Part shown: piece after piece, positions 16,631-25,989 of the stretch
Position numbering within the stretch: position 1 is the first letter of the stretch
Layout of the letters: the number at the start of each line of letters is the position of its first letter
Notes under the pieces: model-generated
The model's input: only the letters and a program-made list of their open reading frames with translations
Database searches by the model: none
Told to the model about the DNA's origin: nothing
DNA from: Niabella yanshanensis
Lineage (GTDB): Bacteria > Bacteroidota > Bacteroidia > Chitinophagales > Chitinophagaceae
Length of the DNA: 64,000 nt
Reading direction: 5' to 3'
NCBI RefSeq assembly: GCF_034424215.1
Contig: NZ_CP139960.1
Span: 2,418,001-2,482,000, forward strand
Position numbers and translations under genes: made by a program

Positions 16631-18901
16631 CTATTTAAGGTATTGTGCAAAAAAGCCCAACATGGTTTTATAAAACTCAATCCGGTTATCTTCTCTCTGA
16701 AAACCATGCCCCTCATTGTATTTTACGATGTAAGGTACATTAAATCCTTTAGCACGCAAGGCTTTTACAATCTGGTCAGACTCGTTGATATTAACACGCG
16801 GATCGTTAGCGCCCTGAACGACTAACAACGGTTTACGAATTTTATCTAACTGATAAAACGGTGATACCTCTTTCGCAATTTTTGCTTCTTCCTGGTTATC
16901 CAGGTCGTACCAGATCTGTTTTACCATCTCCTTATAAGGCTTCCAATACTCGGGGAAGGAGGCGAAGAAGGTTTCGATATTCGACACCCCTACATAGTCA
17001 ACACCACAGGTATATAAATCAGGAGTTTTTACCAGTCCCATTAAGGTAGCATAACCACCGTGACTCCCTCCGTAAATGGCGGTTTTGCTTTTATCCACCC
17101 AACCCTGCGCAATGGCGTATGCCACTCCATCTTCAATATCATCCATTAGCTTCCGGCCAATTTGTTTGAAACCGGCTCTTAAAAACTCCTTTCCATAGCC
17201 GCCACTGATCCTGAAATTTACCTGCAGGGTAGCATAGCCCCGGCTGGCCAAAAGCTGGGTTTCCGGATTGAAGCCCCAGCTATCCCTGATGCCTTGCGGA
17301 CCTCCATGCGGATTTACCACCAACGGCACTTTCTTGCCTTCCAAAGCAGCTTTAGGTAAAGTGATATAGCCGTGAATGGTTTTGCCATCGCGGCTTTTGA
17401 AAGAAACAGGCTTCATGATTGCCATATCGGCTTCCTTCAATTGTGGCATTAGGTCGTACAGGAAGGTTGTTTTACCGCTGGCTGCATCATAAATATAATA
17501 TTTACCTACCAACCTGTCGCTCGTTACATACACCAGGTATTTGCTTTCATCATCTGTTTTACCGGTTAACCCAAACTGGTAGCCTTTGAACTCTTTAGAT
17601 AGATTCTCGTAGATCTTTTTGAAAGTAGCGCTAACCGGTATGATCTCGTCCTTTTCACCTTCATAATTGAAATAGTCTACCTCGTAATTTCTTTTACGGG
17701 AAAGGCCAATTCCCGAAACATCGAAATCTTTATTGGCAAAAACTTCCTTGATCTTTTCTTTTTTCTTAAAGTCATACAAAATGATGCGGGCCTTATCAGA
17801 ATCGAGGTTGGTTACCACGTAGGCTTCATCCGGGTTGGAGGGATTGTAGCTGAAAGATTGTATGTTGAAGTTATCATCCCAGTTATTGGTGAAATACAAT
17901 TCAAACTCTTTACCTCCCGCAGGTTTGTAAAAATACTGCGATTTAATGCCCTGAAACATCCGCCCGAACCCTCTCAGGTTGCCGTCTTTGTCAAAGTCAT
18001 AACCTACGATGGGGTTAGCTACATCTTTATTTTCATATAGCTTTTCAAGAGATCCGGTTACCACGTTTACCTTGTAAGGTTCAAAGACCTGCTTATTGTC
18101 TTTGTTCATGGTAATGATCATATAGTTCTTCTGATCTTTCAGAATGCGTTCGATGCCGGCCTGCACACCATCAAAAGGGGTCAGGTCCAGTACATTGCTC
18201 CCGTCAACATTAGCTGCATAAATATGGAAGTTTTCATTGCCACCATTATCCATTACATACACCAGGCGTTCATCATTGATCCAGCCATAGCCTTTGATCA
18301 GTTCATCCTTCTCCTCAATAGCCCTGGCTACTTTACCACTGGCAATATCTTTCACATATACATGCCTTTTACCGTTTTCTTCTTTCTCCATATAAGAAAG
18401 GTATTTCCCTCCGGGAGATAACTGGAATTGTGACGACTTAGGCCGCGCGAAATAGTCTTCTACTTTGTAGTGATAATCACCTTTATCCTGCGCAATGATC
18501 TTTTGAATTTCCGCATCACCGGAAGGCAATGTGGTATCGCCTGGTTTGGTTACCACTGTTTTGGTAAGAACGAGCGGCAGGTTCATGCCTGCCTGTTTGA
18601 ACTCACCCGTAATCGTTTTATCTGCTAAGGTTCCGGTGTAGCTTAACCCTGCAGCTTTTACGCTCAGGGATAACTTATTATCTGCAAAAGCAGTACTATC
18701 CACCGGAATGCCTGTGGCGCCCTGGGCCGGACTGTCCATGGTAGTTACCCATTTGTCGCTATCTTTTTTTATATGAAATACCAGTGGAATCTGAGTGCCC
18801 TGCACTTCCAGGGTTCCTTTCCAGGAGCCTGCAATATCCTGCGCTTTTATTAATGTCATAGAAACAATAGAAACAATAAATGTGAGAAAGAGTTTTTTCA
18901 T
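16631..18901 (-). CDS. S9-family serine peptidase (prolyl oligopeptidase / acylaminoacyl peptidase type), exported
   Basis: 756 aa from the ATG at 18901, which opens a signal peptide (MKKLFLTFIVSIVSMTLIKA); an upstream in-frame start at 18937 would bury it. Three parts: a ~95-residue N-terminal beta domain (IAGSWKGTLEVQGTQIPL), a beta-propeller (residues ~135-490), and the C-terminal alpha/beta hydrolase. The hydrolase has the nucleophile Ser in GGSHGGYATL, the Asp in QGANDPRVN and the His in EGHGFQRE. It should cleave peptides in the periplasm. The N-terminal domain resembles one attached to other Bacteroidota hydrolases. It lies downstream of glyS but is separated from it by a terminator. 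Confidence 0.93.
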   Translation of the reverse strand: MKKLFLTFIVSIVSMTLIKAQDIAGSWKGTLEVQGTQIPLVFHIKKDSDKWVTTMDSPAQGATGIPVDSTAFADNKLSLSVKAAGLSYTGTLADKTITGEFKQAGMNLPLVLTKTVVTKPGDTTLPSGDAEIQKIIAQDKGDYHYKVEDYFARPKSSQFQLSPGGKYLSYMEKEENGKRHVYVKDIASGKVARAIEEKDELIKGYGWINDERLVYVMDNGGNENFHIYAANVDGSNVLDLTPFDGVQAGIERILKDQKNYMIITMNKDNKQVFEPYKVNVVTGSLEKLYENKDVANPIVGYDFDKDGNLRGFGRMFQGIKSQYFYKPAGGKEFELYFTNNWDDNFNIQSFSYNPSNPDEAYVVTNLDSDKARIILYDFKKKEKIKEVFANKDFDVSGIGLSRKRNYEVDYFNYEGEKDEIIPVSATFKKIYENLSKEFKGYQFGLTGKTDDESKYLVYVTSDRLVGKYYIYDAASGKTTFLYDLMPQLKEADMAIMKPVSFKSRDGKTIHGYITLPKAALEGKKVPLVVNPHGGPQGIRDSWGFNPETQLLASRGYATLQVNFRISGGYGKEFLRAGFKQIGRKLMDDIEDGVAYAIAQGWVDKSKTAIYGGSHGGYATLMGLVKTPDLYTCGVDYVGVSNIETFFASFPEYWKPYKEMVKQIWYDLDNQEEAKIAKEVSPFYQLDKIRKPLLVVQGANDPRVNINESDQIVKALRAKGFNVPYIVKYNEGHGFQREDNRIEFYKTMLGFFAQYLK

Positions 18902-18927
18902 CGTACAAATTTTGGTAGGGTATTTAA

Positions 18928-18956
18928 GAAAAAACACATCCCGTGAGATGTGTTTT
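18928..18956 (-). terminator. Terminator of glyS
   Basis: 10-bp stem AAAACACATC/GATGTGTTTT with loop CCGTGA; on the minus strand it runs into TTTTTTCTTA. Confidence 0.85.
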
Positions 18957-18964
18957 GTGTGTTA

Positions 18965-20455
18965 TTAGCTAATAGCCTGGGAAACGATATTCCCTATTTT
19001 TTCTATGGATATTCTCTCCTGCTCCATACTATCGCGATGCCGTATGGTTACGGTACCATCTTCTTTCGTCTGGTGGTCGATGGTTACACAGAACGGCACA
19101 CCTAAAGCATCCATTCTTCTGTAACGTTTACCAATAGCATCCTTCTCTTCGTAGAAACATTTAAACTCGCCACGGTATTGCGCCATGATCTCCTGCGCAA
19201 TTTCCGGTAATCCGTCTTTTTTCAACAATGGGAATACGGCCAGTTTGATAGGGGCCAGCTTAGCAGGAAATTTCAGTACTACGCGATTGTCCTGCTTTTC
19301 AGGTGTGCTCAGATCTTCTTCAGTGTAAGCTGCACAAACCATCGACAGGAACATACGATCTAAACCGATGGAAGTTTCAATTACATAAGGGATATAATTA
19401 CCATAAGGTTTTCCTGTTTCAGGATTCACATCATTATCGAAGTACTGCATTTTCTTCCTGCTGAACTCCTGGTGCCTTGATAAATCATAGTCAGTACGGC
19501 TATGGATACCTTCCAGCTCTTTAAACCCAATAGGGAAGTTGAATTCGATATCGCAAGCAGCATCGGCATAATGCGCCAGCTTTACGTGATCGTGGAAGCG
19601 GTACTCCGTATCGGGCACGCCCAATTCCAGGTGCCATTTTAAGCGAGCCTGTTTCCAGTACTCATACCACTCTTTCTGGGTGCCAGGTCTGATGAAGAAC
19701 TGCATTTCCATTTGCTCAAACTCACGCATACGGAAAATAAACTGGCGCGCTACGATCTCGTTACGGAAGGCTTTGCCTATCTGCGCAATACCGAAGGGTA
19801 TTTTCATACGACCGGTTTTCTGCACGTTGAGGAAGTTTACAAAAATACCCTGTGCTGTTTCAGGACGCAGATACACTTTGCTGTTTTCATCTTCAGAAGA
19901 TACGGTAGATCCAAATTCTGTAGAGAACATCAGGTTGAACTGACGAATATCCGTCCAGTTGCTGGTGCCGCTAACGGGGCACTTTATTTTATTATCATCA
20001 ATGATCTTTTTCAGTGCGGTAAGATCGCCTGCCGCATCTGCTTTTTCCATTTCACTGATGATAGCAGCAACTTCCGCTTCTTTGCCTTCAGTTTTTAACT
20101 GGTCAGTATAAGATTCTATCAAATGATCTACACGGTAACGTTTCTTACTGTCTTTATTATCGATCATAGGATCATTAAACCCATCCACGTGGCCGCTGGC
20201 CTTCCAGGTAGTTGGGTGCATAAAAATAGCTGCATCAATACCCACGATATTGTCCTGTAACTGGGTCATCCATTTCCACCAATAATCCTTAATATTTTTC
20301 TTTAACTCGGCGCCCCACTGACCGTAGTCGTAAACCGCCTGTAAGCCATCGTATATTTCGCTGCTTGGGAAAATAAAACCGTACTCTTTACAGTGCGATA
20401 TAATCGCCTGAAACCTGCCTGCCGGCAAGGTTTGTTTATTTGTCTCTGTTGCCAT
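18965..20455 (-). CDS. glyS: Glycine--tRNA ligase (alpha2, eukaryote-like type)
   Basis: 496 aa class II synthetase charging tRNA-Gly. Motif 2 region FRNEIVARQFIFRMREFEQMEMQFF near residue 240, the glycine-site LRPETAQGIFVNF near residue 200 and motif 3 IETSIGLDRMF near residue 390 are clear. The C-terminal anticodon-binding domain begins near LAPIKLAVFPLLKK. This is the single-chain type, not the alpha/beta GlyQS type. The -7 box TATTTTTG at 20463-20470 is 7 nt from the ATG. Confidence 0.96.
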   Translation of the reverse strand: MATETNKQTLPAGRFQAIISHCKEYGFIFPSSEIYDGLQAVYDYGQWGAELKKNIKDYWWKWMTQLQDNIVGIDAAIFMHPTTWKASGHVDGFNDPMIDNKDSKKRYRVDHLIESYTDQLKTEGKEAEVAAIISEMEKADAAGDLTALKKIIDDNKIKCPVSGTSNWTDIRQFNLMFSTEFGSTVSSEDENSKVYLRPETAQGIFVNFLNVQKTGRMKIPFGIAQIGKAFRNEIVARQFIFRMREFEQMEMQFFIRPGTQKEWYEYWKQARLKWHLELGVPDTEYRFHDHVKLAHYADAACDIEFNFPIGFKELEGIHSRTDYDLSRHQEFSRKKMQYFDNDVNPETGKPYGNYIPYVIETSIGLDRMFLSMVCAAYTEEDLSTPEKQDNRVVLKFPAKLAPIKLAVFPLLKKDGLPEIAQEIMAQYRGEFKCFYEEKDAIGKRYRRMDALGVPFCVTIDHQTKEDGTVTIRHRDSMEQERISIEKIGNIVSQAIS

Positions 20456-20462
20456 AAGGCTG

Positions 20463-20470
20463 CAAAAATA
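20463..20470 (-). promoter_or_regulatory. -7 promoter element of glyS
   Basis: The minus strand reads TATTTTTG; 7 nt separate the final G from the ATG at 20455, giving an almost leaderless transcript. Confidence 0.6.
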
Positions 20471-20482
20471 AGGGCGTTTTTT

Positions 20483-20517
20483 GATTTATTACCGGTGATT
20501 TGAGATTTAGGATTTGT
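20483..20517. repeat. Heptad repeat array (5 units) at the 3' end of the DUF1905 gene
   Basis: Units GATTTAT, TACCGGT, GATTTGA, GATTTAG and GATTTGT follow in exact 7-bp register. The last two cover the stop codon and final codons of the gene ending at 20507. Confidence 0.65.
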
Positions 20518-21025
20518 CCCGGTGATAACGGATCATTTGTCCATAATCCATTTTATTAGTTAAGCCGAAAATAGCCTGTGCTATCCGTTTCGTCCTGGTA
20601 GCATCAGTTTTAGCTTCGTCTATCCATTTGCTGAAATAGTTTTGATGAGAAGGTGCCAGGGTCTCAAAAAACGCCTTTGCGGACGGGTCATCATCCAGGC
20701 ATGCTACCAAATCGGTATTGAGCTCGTATTTTTTCTCGTCCAGCTCCAGGCTGGCGGTTACCATTGCACCCTGTCTTTTGGCAATACCTTTTCGCATCGT
20801 GGCATTAATGGCCATTATATAATTGCCGCCGCCGGCGGGTAAAAGCGTTACACCTGAAATGGGATATTGATCTAAATGGCCTTTTACACGAAATGCTTTC
20901 CTGCTATCGGCTTTCAATTGCTTCGCCAGCTCCGCTGGTATTTCAATATAGGTCCAGCCGGTTTTATCACCGTTCTCTGCAAATTTTTGAAGCGCTGTAG
21001 TAAAATGAATGCTGTCGGGTCCCAT
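20507..21025 (-). CDS. DUF1905 / YdeI-OmdA domain protein
   Basis: 172 aa from the ATG at 21025; a GTG at 21037 would add four residues. Residues ~1-90 match DUF1905 (GWTYIEIPAELAKQLK, AFRVKGHLDQYPISGVTLLPAGGG, INATMRKGIAK). Residues ~110-170 match the YdeI/OmdA-type bacteriocin-protection domain (FFETLAPSHQNYFSKWIDEAKTDATRTKRI). Probably cytoplasmic; the biochemical role of the family is not established. Both ends of the gene are flanked by heptad repeat arrays. Confidence 0.85.
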   Translation of the reverse strand: MGPDSIHFTTALQKFAENGDKTGWTYIEIPAELAKQLKADSRKAFRVKGHLDQYPISGVTLLPAGGGNYIMAINATMRKGIAKRQGAMVTASLELDEKKYELNTDLVACLDDDPSAKAFFETLAPSHQNYFSKWIDEAKTDATRTKRIAQAIFGLTNKMDYGQMIRYHRDKS

Positions 21026-21042
21026 GCCTATCTGCACGTCTT

Positions 21043-21084
21043 ATATGTTATATCATAAATCATACATCGTATATCGTACATATA
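21043..21084. repeat. Heptad repeat array (6 units) between the DUF1905 gene and the OM barrel gene
   Basis: Six units in 7-bp register, e.g. ATATCAT, AAATCAT, ACATCGT and ATATCGT. It starts about 5 bp from the GTG at 21037 and ends exactly at the stop codon of the next gene (21085). The ACATCGT unit recurs in the array at 50822-50877. Confidence 0.85.
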
Positions 21085-21954
21085 CTAATTGGTTTGTACC
21101 TTCCCGAACAATTCAACAGGTTTGATCCGTACACCAAAATTATACGGAGTAATGTCCAGGCCGCGCAAATACATACTTTTAAAGGCATAGGAGCCGTACA
21201 ATCTGATAATACCCAGGTTTACTTCAGCAATATAAGATAGCTTCCAGGGACGTAAATCAAAATCGCCACGGGATTTGGCCTTTCCCTCATCAGAGTTGAT
21301 GAATTTATTTCTTGCCGAGTACAGGTAACCCACGCTTACGCCTGCGCTTACTTCAAAAGCATATAAGTTATGCGGCGTTAAATTGAAATTGAGCATCAAT
21401 GGTACGGTGAGGTAATCGGCAGCCAGTTTATTCTTTTTATAAGTTCTTCCGGGAGTACCGTCAAAGCTGATAGCCGGGGCATTTTCCACCATTGCTGTTT
21501 GCACCTGGTAACGGATGGGTTGCTTATAATGATAATTATTTAATTCCAGCCCGATCCCATAATTAAAATTTACATAGTTATTAATAAGACTCACCTGTTG
21601 TGTAACTACCCATATATTCACGTTACGTGATTTAAAAGGTCTCAGGCCCATCCAGTCACTATTAACATCACTTGTTGCGTACTGTTGTGCTTCAACACTG
21701 GTATAATCTGTATTATCTACAAAGTTGGAAAATCCCAGGTCAACAATGCCCCATTGCGTGCGTAATTTTTTGGGATGGGTACGACTGCTTAACTGCTTCA
21801 GAAAACCTTTCTTTGGTGGTGCGGCAAAAGCACCGGGATCATTATCCCTGATGATTGTAACACCGCCTATTTCGAGCGTATCGGGTTTCGGTTGGTCCTG
21901 TGCTATACCAGAGATAGCCAATGATAAACCAAGTACGGAAAGCAAAAATCTCAT
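21085..21954 (-). CDS. Outer-membrane beta-barrel protein (paralogue 1)
   Basis: 289 aa from the ATG at 21954, the start of a signal peptide (MRFLLSVLGLSLAISGIAQ); an in-frame start at 22014 would put 20 residues before it. It shares its whole length with the next gene: VDLGFSNFVDNT, the NVNIWV/NIWLISQ strand, KNKLAADYLTVPLMLNF, GYLYSARNKFINSDEGK, and WKLSYIAEVNLGIIRLYGSYA. The pattern is a PorT-like outer-membrane barrel with unknown cargo. Two barrels after a sigma/anti-sigma pair suggest control by that system. Confidence 0.82.
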   Translation of the reverse strand: MRFLLSVLGLSLAISGIAQDQPKPDTLEIGGVTIIRDNDPGAFAAPPKKGFLKQLSSRTHPKKLRTQWGIVDLGFSNFVDNTDYTSVEAQQYATSDVNSDWMGLRPFKSRNVNIWVVTQQVSLINNYVNFNYGIGLELNNYHYKQPIRYQVQTAMVENAPAISFDGTPGRTYKKNKLAADYLTVPLMLNFNLTPHNLYAFEVSAGVSVGYLYSARNKFINSDEGKAKSRGDFDLRPWKLSYIAEVNLGIIRLYGSYAFKSMYLRGLDITPYNFGVRIKPVELFGKVQTN

Positions 21955-22030
21955 AATTCCGTAAAGATACATTTTACCAACAACCGAAAAGTTAAAATTC
22001 ATGCGCGTAGTCAATTGTTAGCGGTTGTTA

Positions 22031-22885
22031 TTAAAACCTGATTCCCACGTTGTAAGGAGTGATATCCAAACCATCTTTAAACATGCCTTTCATAGCATAA
22101 GACCCGTAAAGACTGATGACTCCTAAATTCACCTCGGCTACATAAGATAATTTCCACGGGTTCAAATTAAGGTTATCCTTCAGCTTTTGCTTGCCCTCAT
22201 CTGACGTGATGGTTTTATTGCGGGCGCTGTATAAATAGCCTGCGCTGATACCGGCGCTAAAGCCCCATTCTTTAGTCTTTTTAGCAGATATTTCCAGTCC
22301 CTTTTTGTGCTTTTTAGTAACGGAGTATCCACCGGTATGTTTTCCGAAATCAAAGTTCAGCATCAAAGGGAAGGTCACATAATCTGCCGCCAGTTTATTT
22401 TTTGAATAACTACGCCCTTCCGTGTTATCCCATTCAACATAAGGGAGATTGCTGTTAAAACGGATAGGATTCTTAAACCTGTAATTATTCAACTCCAACC
22501 CTAATGCGTACTTCAGGTTCACATTATGATTGATCAGGTTTACTTTCTGACTTATCAGCCAAATATTTACATTCACTGACTTCCCGTTTCGAAGGTCAAA
22601 CCAGGATGCATTTGCATTGGGCGCAAAAGCCTGTGCGCCTGCCGATGCATAATTAGTATTATCTACAAAATTCGAGAAACCGAGGTCGACACCGCCAAAC
22701 CAGCTGGTCGTAATATTTTTACGGCGGGTGGTTTTTTGCCATACTTCGCCATCCTTGTCTACAATTACTTTTTTATTATCCTTATCGGTGATTACCTGCA
22801 CCGTTACAGAAGAAGTATCTTTTTGAGCATAAGCTGCAGCCGACATCAACACACACAGGGCCGTGGGTAAAATTTTGCGTACCAT
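22031..22885 (-). CDS. Outer-membrane beta-barrel protein (paralogue 2)
   Basis: 284 aa with signal peptide (LCVLMSAAAYAQ). A tandem duplicate of the neighbouring barrel: VDLGFSNFVDNTNYASAG, YSKNKLAADYVTFPLMLNF and WKLSYVAEVNLGVISLYGSYA align throughout. It carries a Lys-rich insert (HKKGLEISAKKTKEWG, residues ~185-205) that the other lacks. It lies about 120 bp downstream of the anti-sigma gene. Confidence 0.82.
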   Translation of the reverse strand: MVRKILPTALCVLMSAAAYAQKDTSSVTVQVITDKDNKKVIVDKDGEVWQKTTRRKNITTSWFGGVDLGFSNFVDNTNYASAGAQAFAPNANASWFDLRNGKSVNVNIWLISQKVNLINHNVNLKYALGLELNNYRFKNPIRFNSNLPYVEWDNTEGRSYSKNKLAADYVTFPLMLNFDFGKHTGGYSVTKKHKKGLEISAKKTKEWGFSAGISAGYLYSARNKTITSDEGKQKLKDNLNLNPWKLSYVAEVNLGVISLYGSYAMKGMFKDGLDITPYNVGIRF

Positions 22886-23003
22886 ATATTTTTATTTTTC
22901 TTATAAATTTTTGTATTACCTTAGTAAAGAGTAATCTTTGATGTAATTTTTCTTTCTGTGTTGTGTAATTTGGAAAAGAAAAATCACCTACCGGTCCTGA
23001 ATA

Positions 23004-24005
23004 TTATTTTTCTACACGAATGGCAAATCCTGCCACATTGATATTATCACCTCCATCAGATAAAATATCCAACGCGCGGTCGCTGATCTGTTTTCCTATC
23101 TTTTTAAACAGGGATTTCTTTTCTTTAACCGGCTCGTTAACAGCAGCCACAGGAGTTAAAGGCGCTGCTGATGGTGATTTCTTTATTGTCTCTCCCATAT
23201 CTATAGGAAGCTCTGGTGATTGGGTTGGCGGGTGCTCTTTATTATTGTTTTCTGCTAAAACCTCAGTGGCACGGGTTACTTCGTTGCTGCCTGTTACTGA
23301 TTTTGATGCGGCCACATGTTCGGCTACGTACTGATCTGTTCTGCCCGATGGTTTATGCCGCTTTTCAATACTACGCTCCCTGCCATCAGAATAGACGGGC
23401 TGCTCCGGAATGGCAACAGGTTCCTGGCGGTTATTGGTATCAACCACAGTAGGCGCAGGCCCGGCGGGTTGGCCAACAGGTGGTGTATTAACAGCTACCG
23501 GAGCATCATTTGATTCATCCTGCTCTGACTGGTTTAAAACCAACCAGGTGCTTACACACAATAATAAAGAGGCGGCTATAGCCAGTTTGCGCCAGTCCAT
23601 ACTCCGTACAGCGCCTCTTTTGTATAATTTTTCCTTAGAGGGATATTGAATGGAAAGATCGGCTTTAAAATAAAGTCGGCCCAGATTTTCTAACTTCAGT
23701 TTTAAGGCATCGTTGCTCTGCATCCCCTGCTCTACCTTGCCGGCCAGTTCTTTTCCGGCTTCGCCATCCAGGTATACCAGCAAATCTTCTTCGGTCAACT
23801 CCGCTCGTTTAATTAGTTTTTCCTTGCCGGCAAAATCAACTGATTCGTCGATATCCAAAACCGTTTGTTTCAATAATTCCAATTCACCAGCCAGATGTGG
23901 GCTTTGTTTAACAAAAGCCTCCACTATTTCTTTTTCCTGTACAGACAATTCATTGTCTACGTACAATAAAAAAAACTCTTCGTAATTATGTTGGTTAATT
24001 TGCAT
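23004..24005 (-). CDS. Membrane-bound anti-sigma factor (candidate)
   Basis: 333 aa. Residues 1-120 hold two similar acidic modules: LLYVDNELSVQEKEIVEAFV and LLVYLDGEAGKELAGKVEQ, as in cytoplasmic sigma-binding regions of Bacteroidota anti-sigma factors. One membrane segment follows (LAIAASLLLCVSTWLVL, residues ~145-160), then a long Pro/Ser/Thr-rich periplasmic part and a C-terminal basic segment with KKIGKQISDRALDILSDGG. It starts 17 bp after the ECF sigma gene, which supports the role. The signal sensed is unknown. Confidence 0.75.
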   Translation of the reverse strand: MQINQHNYEEFFLLYVDNELSVQEKEIVEAFVKQSPHLAGELELLKQTVLDIDESVDFAGKEKLIKRAELTEEDLLVYLDGEAGKELAGKVEQGMQSNDALKLKLENLGRLYFKADLSIQYPSKEKLYKRGAVRSMDWRKLAIAASLLLCVSTWLVLNQSEQDESNDAPVAVNTPPVGQPAGPAPTVVDTNNRQEPVAIPEQPVYSDGRERSIEKRHKPSGRTDQYVAEHVAASKSVTGSNEVTRATEVLAENNNKEHPPTQSPELPIDMGETIKKSPSAAPLTPVAAVNEPVKEKKSLFKKIGKQISDRALDILSDGGDNINVAGFAIRVEK

Positions 24006-24022
24006 TACTAACTTCTTTGTTG

Positions 24023-24508
24023 TTAAACCAGATTATTCACATTTACCAGGTACGATTTTAATTGTAACCTGGATCGATGCAGGTAGACTTTTACCTGCGA
24101 TGCATTCAACCCGGTGATTTCCCCTATTTCTTCGTAGCTATAGCCTTCATAATCTTTTAAGAGAACTAACGACCGGTTTTGTTCTGACAGACGGGATAAA
24201 GCCTGTTCTAACACTGCTTTTAAATTATTGCGCTTCTCTTCTACCCCTCTATCCAGGTTTTCAAAGGAGTCCTGTAAATCCATCCGGCTGCTCTTTCTAT
24301 AATGATCTACCATTTTATTATAAGCCACTCTAAACAGGTAAGCTTTTGCTGTGTCGGTGTGAATGTCCGTCCGGTTTTGCCATAACACTTCGTATGCATT
24401 CTGCACCATATCCTCCGCGTCAGCCCTATGCCGCATGGTCTTTAGCATAAAGCGGTATAAAGCATCTGAATAATTTGTTACACAATCATTATAGTCTTTC
24501 TCAGTCAT
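24023..24508 (-). CDS. ECF (sigma-70 family) RNA polymerase sigma factor
   Basis: 161 aa. Region 2 is seen at residues ~5-75 (DALYRFMLKTMRHRADAEDMVQNAYEVLWQNR); region 4 at ~105-155 (LSEQNRSLVLLKDYEGYSYEEIGEITGLNASQVKVYLHRSR). It should direct RNA polymerase to envelope genes when released by the anti-sigma factor encoded 17 bp downstream. The two outer-membrane barrels that follow are likely in the same transcription unit. First of three ECF genes in the window. Confidence 0.93.
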   Translation of the reverse strand: MTEKDYNDCVTNYSDALYRFMLKTMRHRADAEDMVQNAYEVLWQNRTDIHTDTAKAYLFRVAYNKMVDHYRKSSRMDLQDSFENLDRGVEEKRNNLKAVLEQALSRLSEQNRSLVLLKDYEGYSYEEIGEITGLNASQVKVYLHRSRLQLKSYLVNVNNLV

Positions 24509-24647
24509 AAAACAGCCAGAACCTTAATTATCAATTACTTTTACTATCATTCTACTCCCGATTGCAGTAAAAAACTATTTAGTTACCCCGCGCTCGTATT
24601 TATTATACGGGCAGGAAAACCAAAAGTTACAAAAAAATAAAAAAAAG

Positions 24648-25988
24648 TTAACGGAGCACCATTTGCCGGTCTGCATCCAGCCTGATCAAAATAAAAAGCA
24701 TTATGGAAAAGGTAAGTAAAGATGTTCCTCCATAGCTGATCAATGGAAGTGGGATGCCGATTACAGGCGCCAGACCAATGGTCATGCCCAGGTTAATAGC
24801 AATATGAAAAAAGAAAACTGACGCAACACCGTAAGCATAACAGCGGCTAAAAACACTTCTTTGCCGCTCTGCGATGGTTACAATTCTAAATAAAAGCAAC
24901 AAATAAAGCCCCAGCAGCACCACGCTTCCAGCAAAGCCGAAGCCCTCTCCTATGGTATCAAATATAAAATCGGTACGTTGTTCAGGAACAAACCCGTACC
25001 TGGTTTGAGTGCCACTTAAAAGCCCTTTGCCTACTAATCCACCGCTACCAATTGCTATTTTAGACTGCTTTACGTTATAATCCGCTGTATTTTTTTGTTT
25101 ACCGGTTTTGGCATCTACTTTCACTTCGCCCTTAATATACTCCTCCGGTATATCCCTGCCGATAGTACTGAAAATACGCTCCACCTGGTGTTTCTCAAAT
25201 ACATGGGTGAATAGAAATGGGACCCCAAATCGCTGCACGCCTATACAGAGCAGTCCAATCAGCAGAATTTTCACTAAAACACCTTTATCCCTTTTGATCT
25301 GTCGCTGGTTCAGTAACACCACGATACCAATAATTACCGCTAATATAATCGCGAGCAGATCTTTATCGAGCAACAAGGTAGCTACTACCAGCGCTGCGGC
25401 GGCAAAACCAATTATAATATACATTGGGGGAAGTCCTTCCCTGAACATCACCAGGAAAAAAGCAAAAAAAACCAGGGCCAAACCTGTTTCCTTTTGCAGA
25501 ATGGTTAATACCGCCGGGGCCAGCGTCAAACCAGCCGCAATTAACTGGGACTTGGGTCTGCTAAAATCCATCTCAGGCAGCGAAAGGTATTTGGCCAAAG
25601 CCAATGCTACGGTTATCTTACAAAACTCCGCCGGCTGAAACTGGAAACCTCCTATACGGATAATAGACTCTGTTCCTTTTACCGATGAGTGAAAAGGAAA
25701 TACCAGCAGTAGCAGCAATATTCCCCCCGCATACCAGAGATTAGCTGTGGCAGGGAAAAACTTACTATCCGTTAATAAAATAAACAACCCCAGCGCCATT
25801 GCTACACAGGCATAATAGAACTGTTTACTATAGTCCGTTTTGTAGCCCAGGAAGCTCTGCAGCACCGGATCCCCATCTTTGTAGGTTACTGCGAAAATGG
25901 CCAGCAAGCCAATAGTCAGTAAAATAAGGTAAATAATGATTAACGAGTAATCTATGCCCTTCGATATCTCTGATTTACGCTGTGTCAT
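24648..25988 (-). CDS. rodA: Peptidoglycan glycosyltransferase RodA
   Basis: 446 aa SEDS-family membrane protein with about ten membrane segments. It polymerises glycan strands for cell elongation. Family marks are FQPAEFCKITVALALAKYL (the catalytic-region Glu/Asp area), GKGLLSGTQTRYGFVPEQRTDFIF and GIPLPLISYGGTSLL near the C-terminus. An insertion of ~90 residues between these (hydrophobic, then VKVDAKTGKQKNTADYN) is usual for Bacteroidota. Its start is 1 bp from the stop of mrdA, its partner transpeptidase. Confidence 0.95.
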   Translation of the reverse strand: MTQRKSEISKGIDYSLIIIYLILLTIGLLAIFAVTYKDGDPVLQSFLGYKTDYSKQFYYACVAMALGLFILLTDSKFFPATANLWYAGGILLLLLVFPFHSSVKGTESIIRIGGFQFQPAEFCKITVALALAKYLSLPEMDFSRPKSQLIAAGLTLAPAVLTILQKETGLALVFFAFFLVMFREGLPPMYIIIGFAAAALVVATLLLDKDLLAIILAVIIGIVVLLNQRQIKRDKGVLVKILLIGLLCIGVQRFGVPFLFTHVFEKHQVERIFSTIGRDIPEEYIKGEVKVDAKTGKQKNTADYNVKQSKIAIGSGGLVGKGLLSGTQTRYGFVPEQRTDFIFDTIGEGFGFAGSVVLLGLYLLLLFRIVTIAERQRSVFSRCYAYGVASVFFFHIAINLGMTIGLAPVIGIPLPLISYGGTSLLTFSIMLFILIRLDADRQMVLR

Positions 25989-25989
25989 G

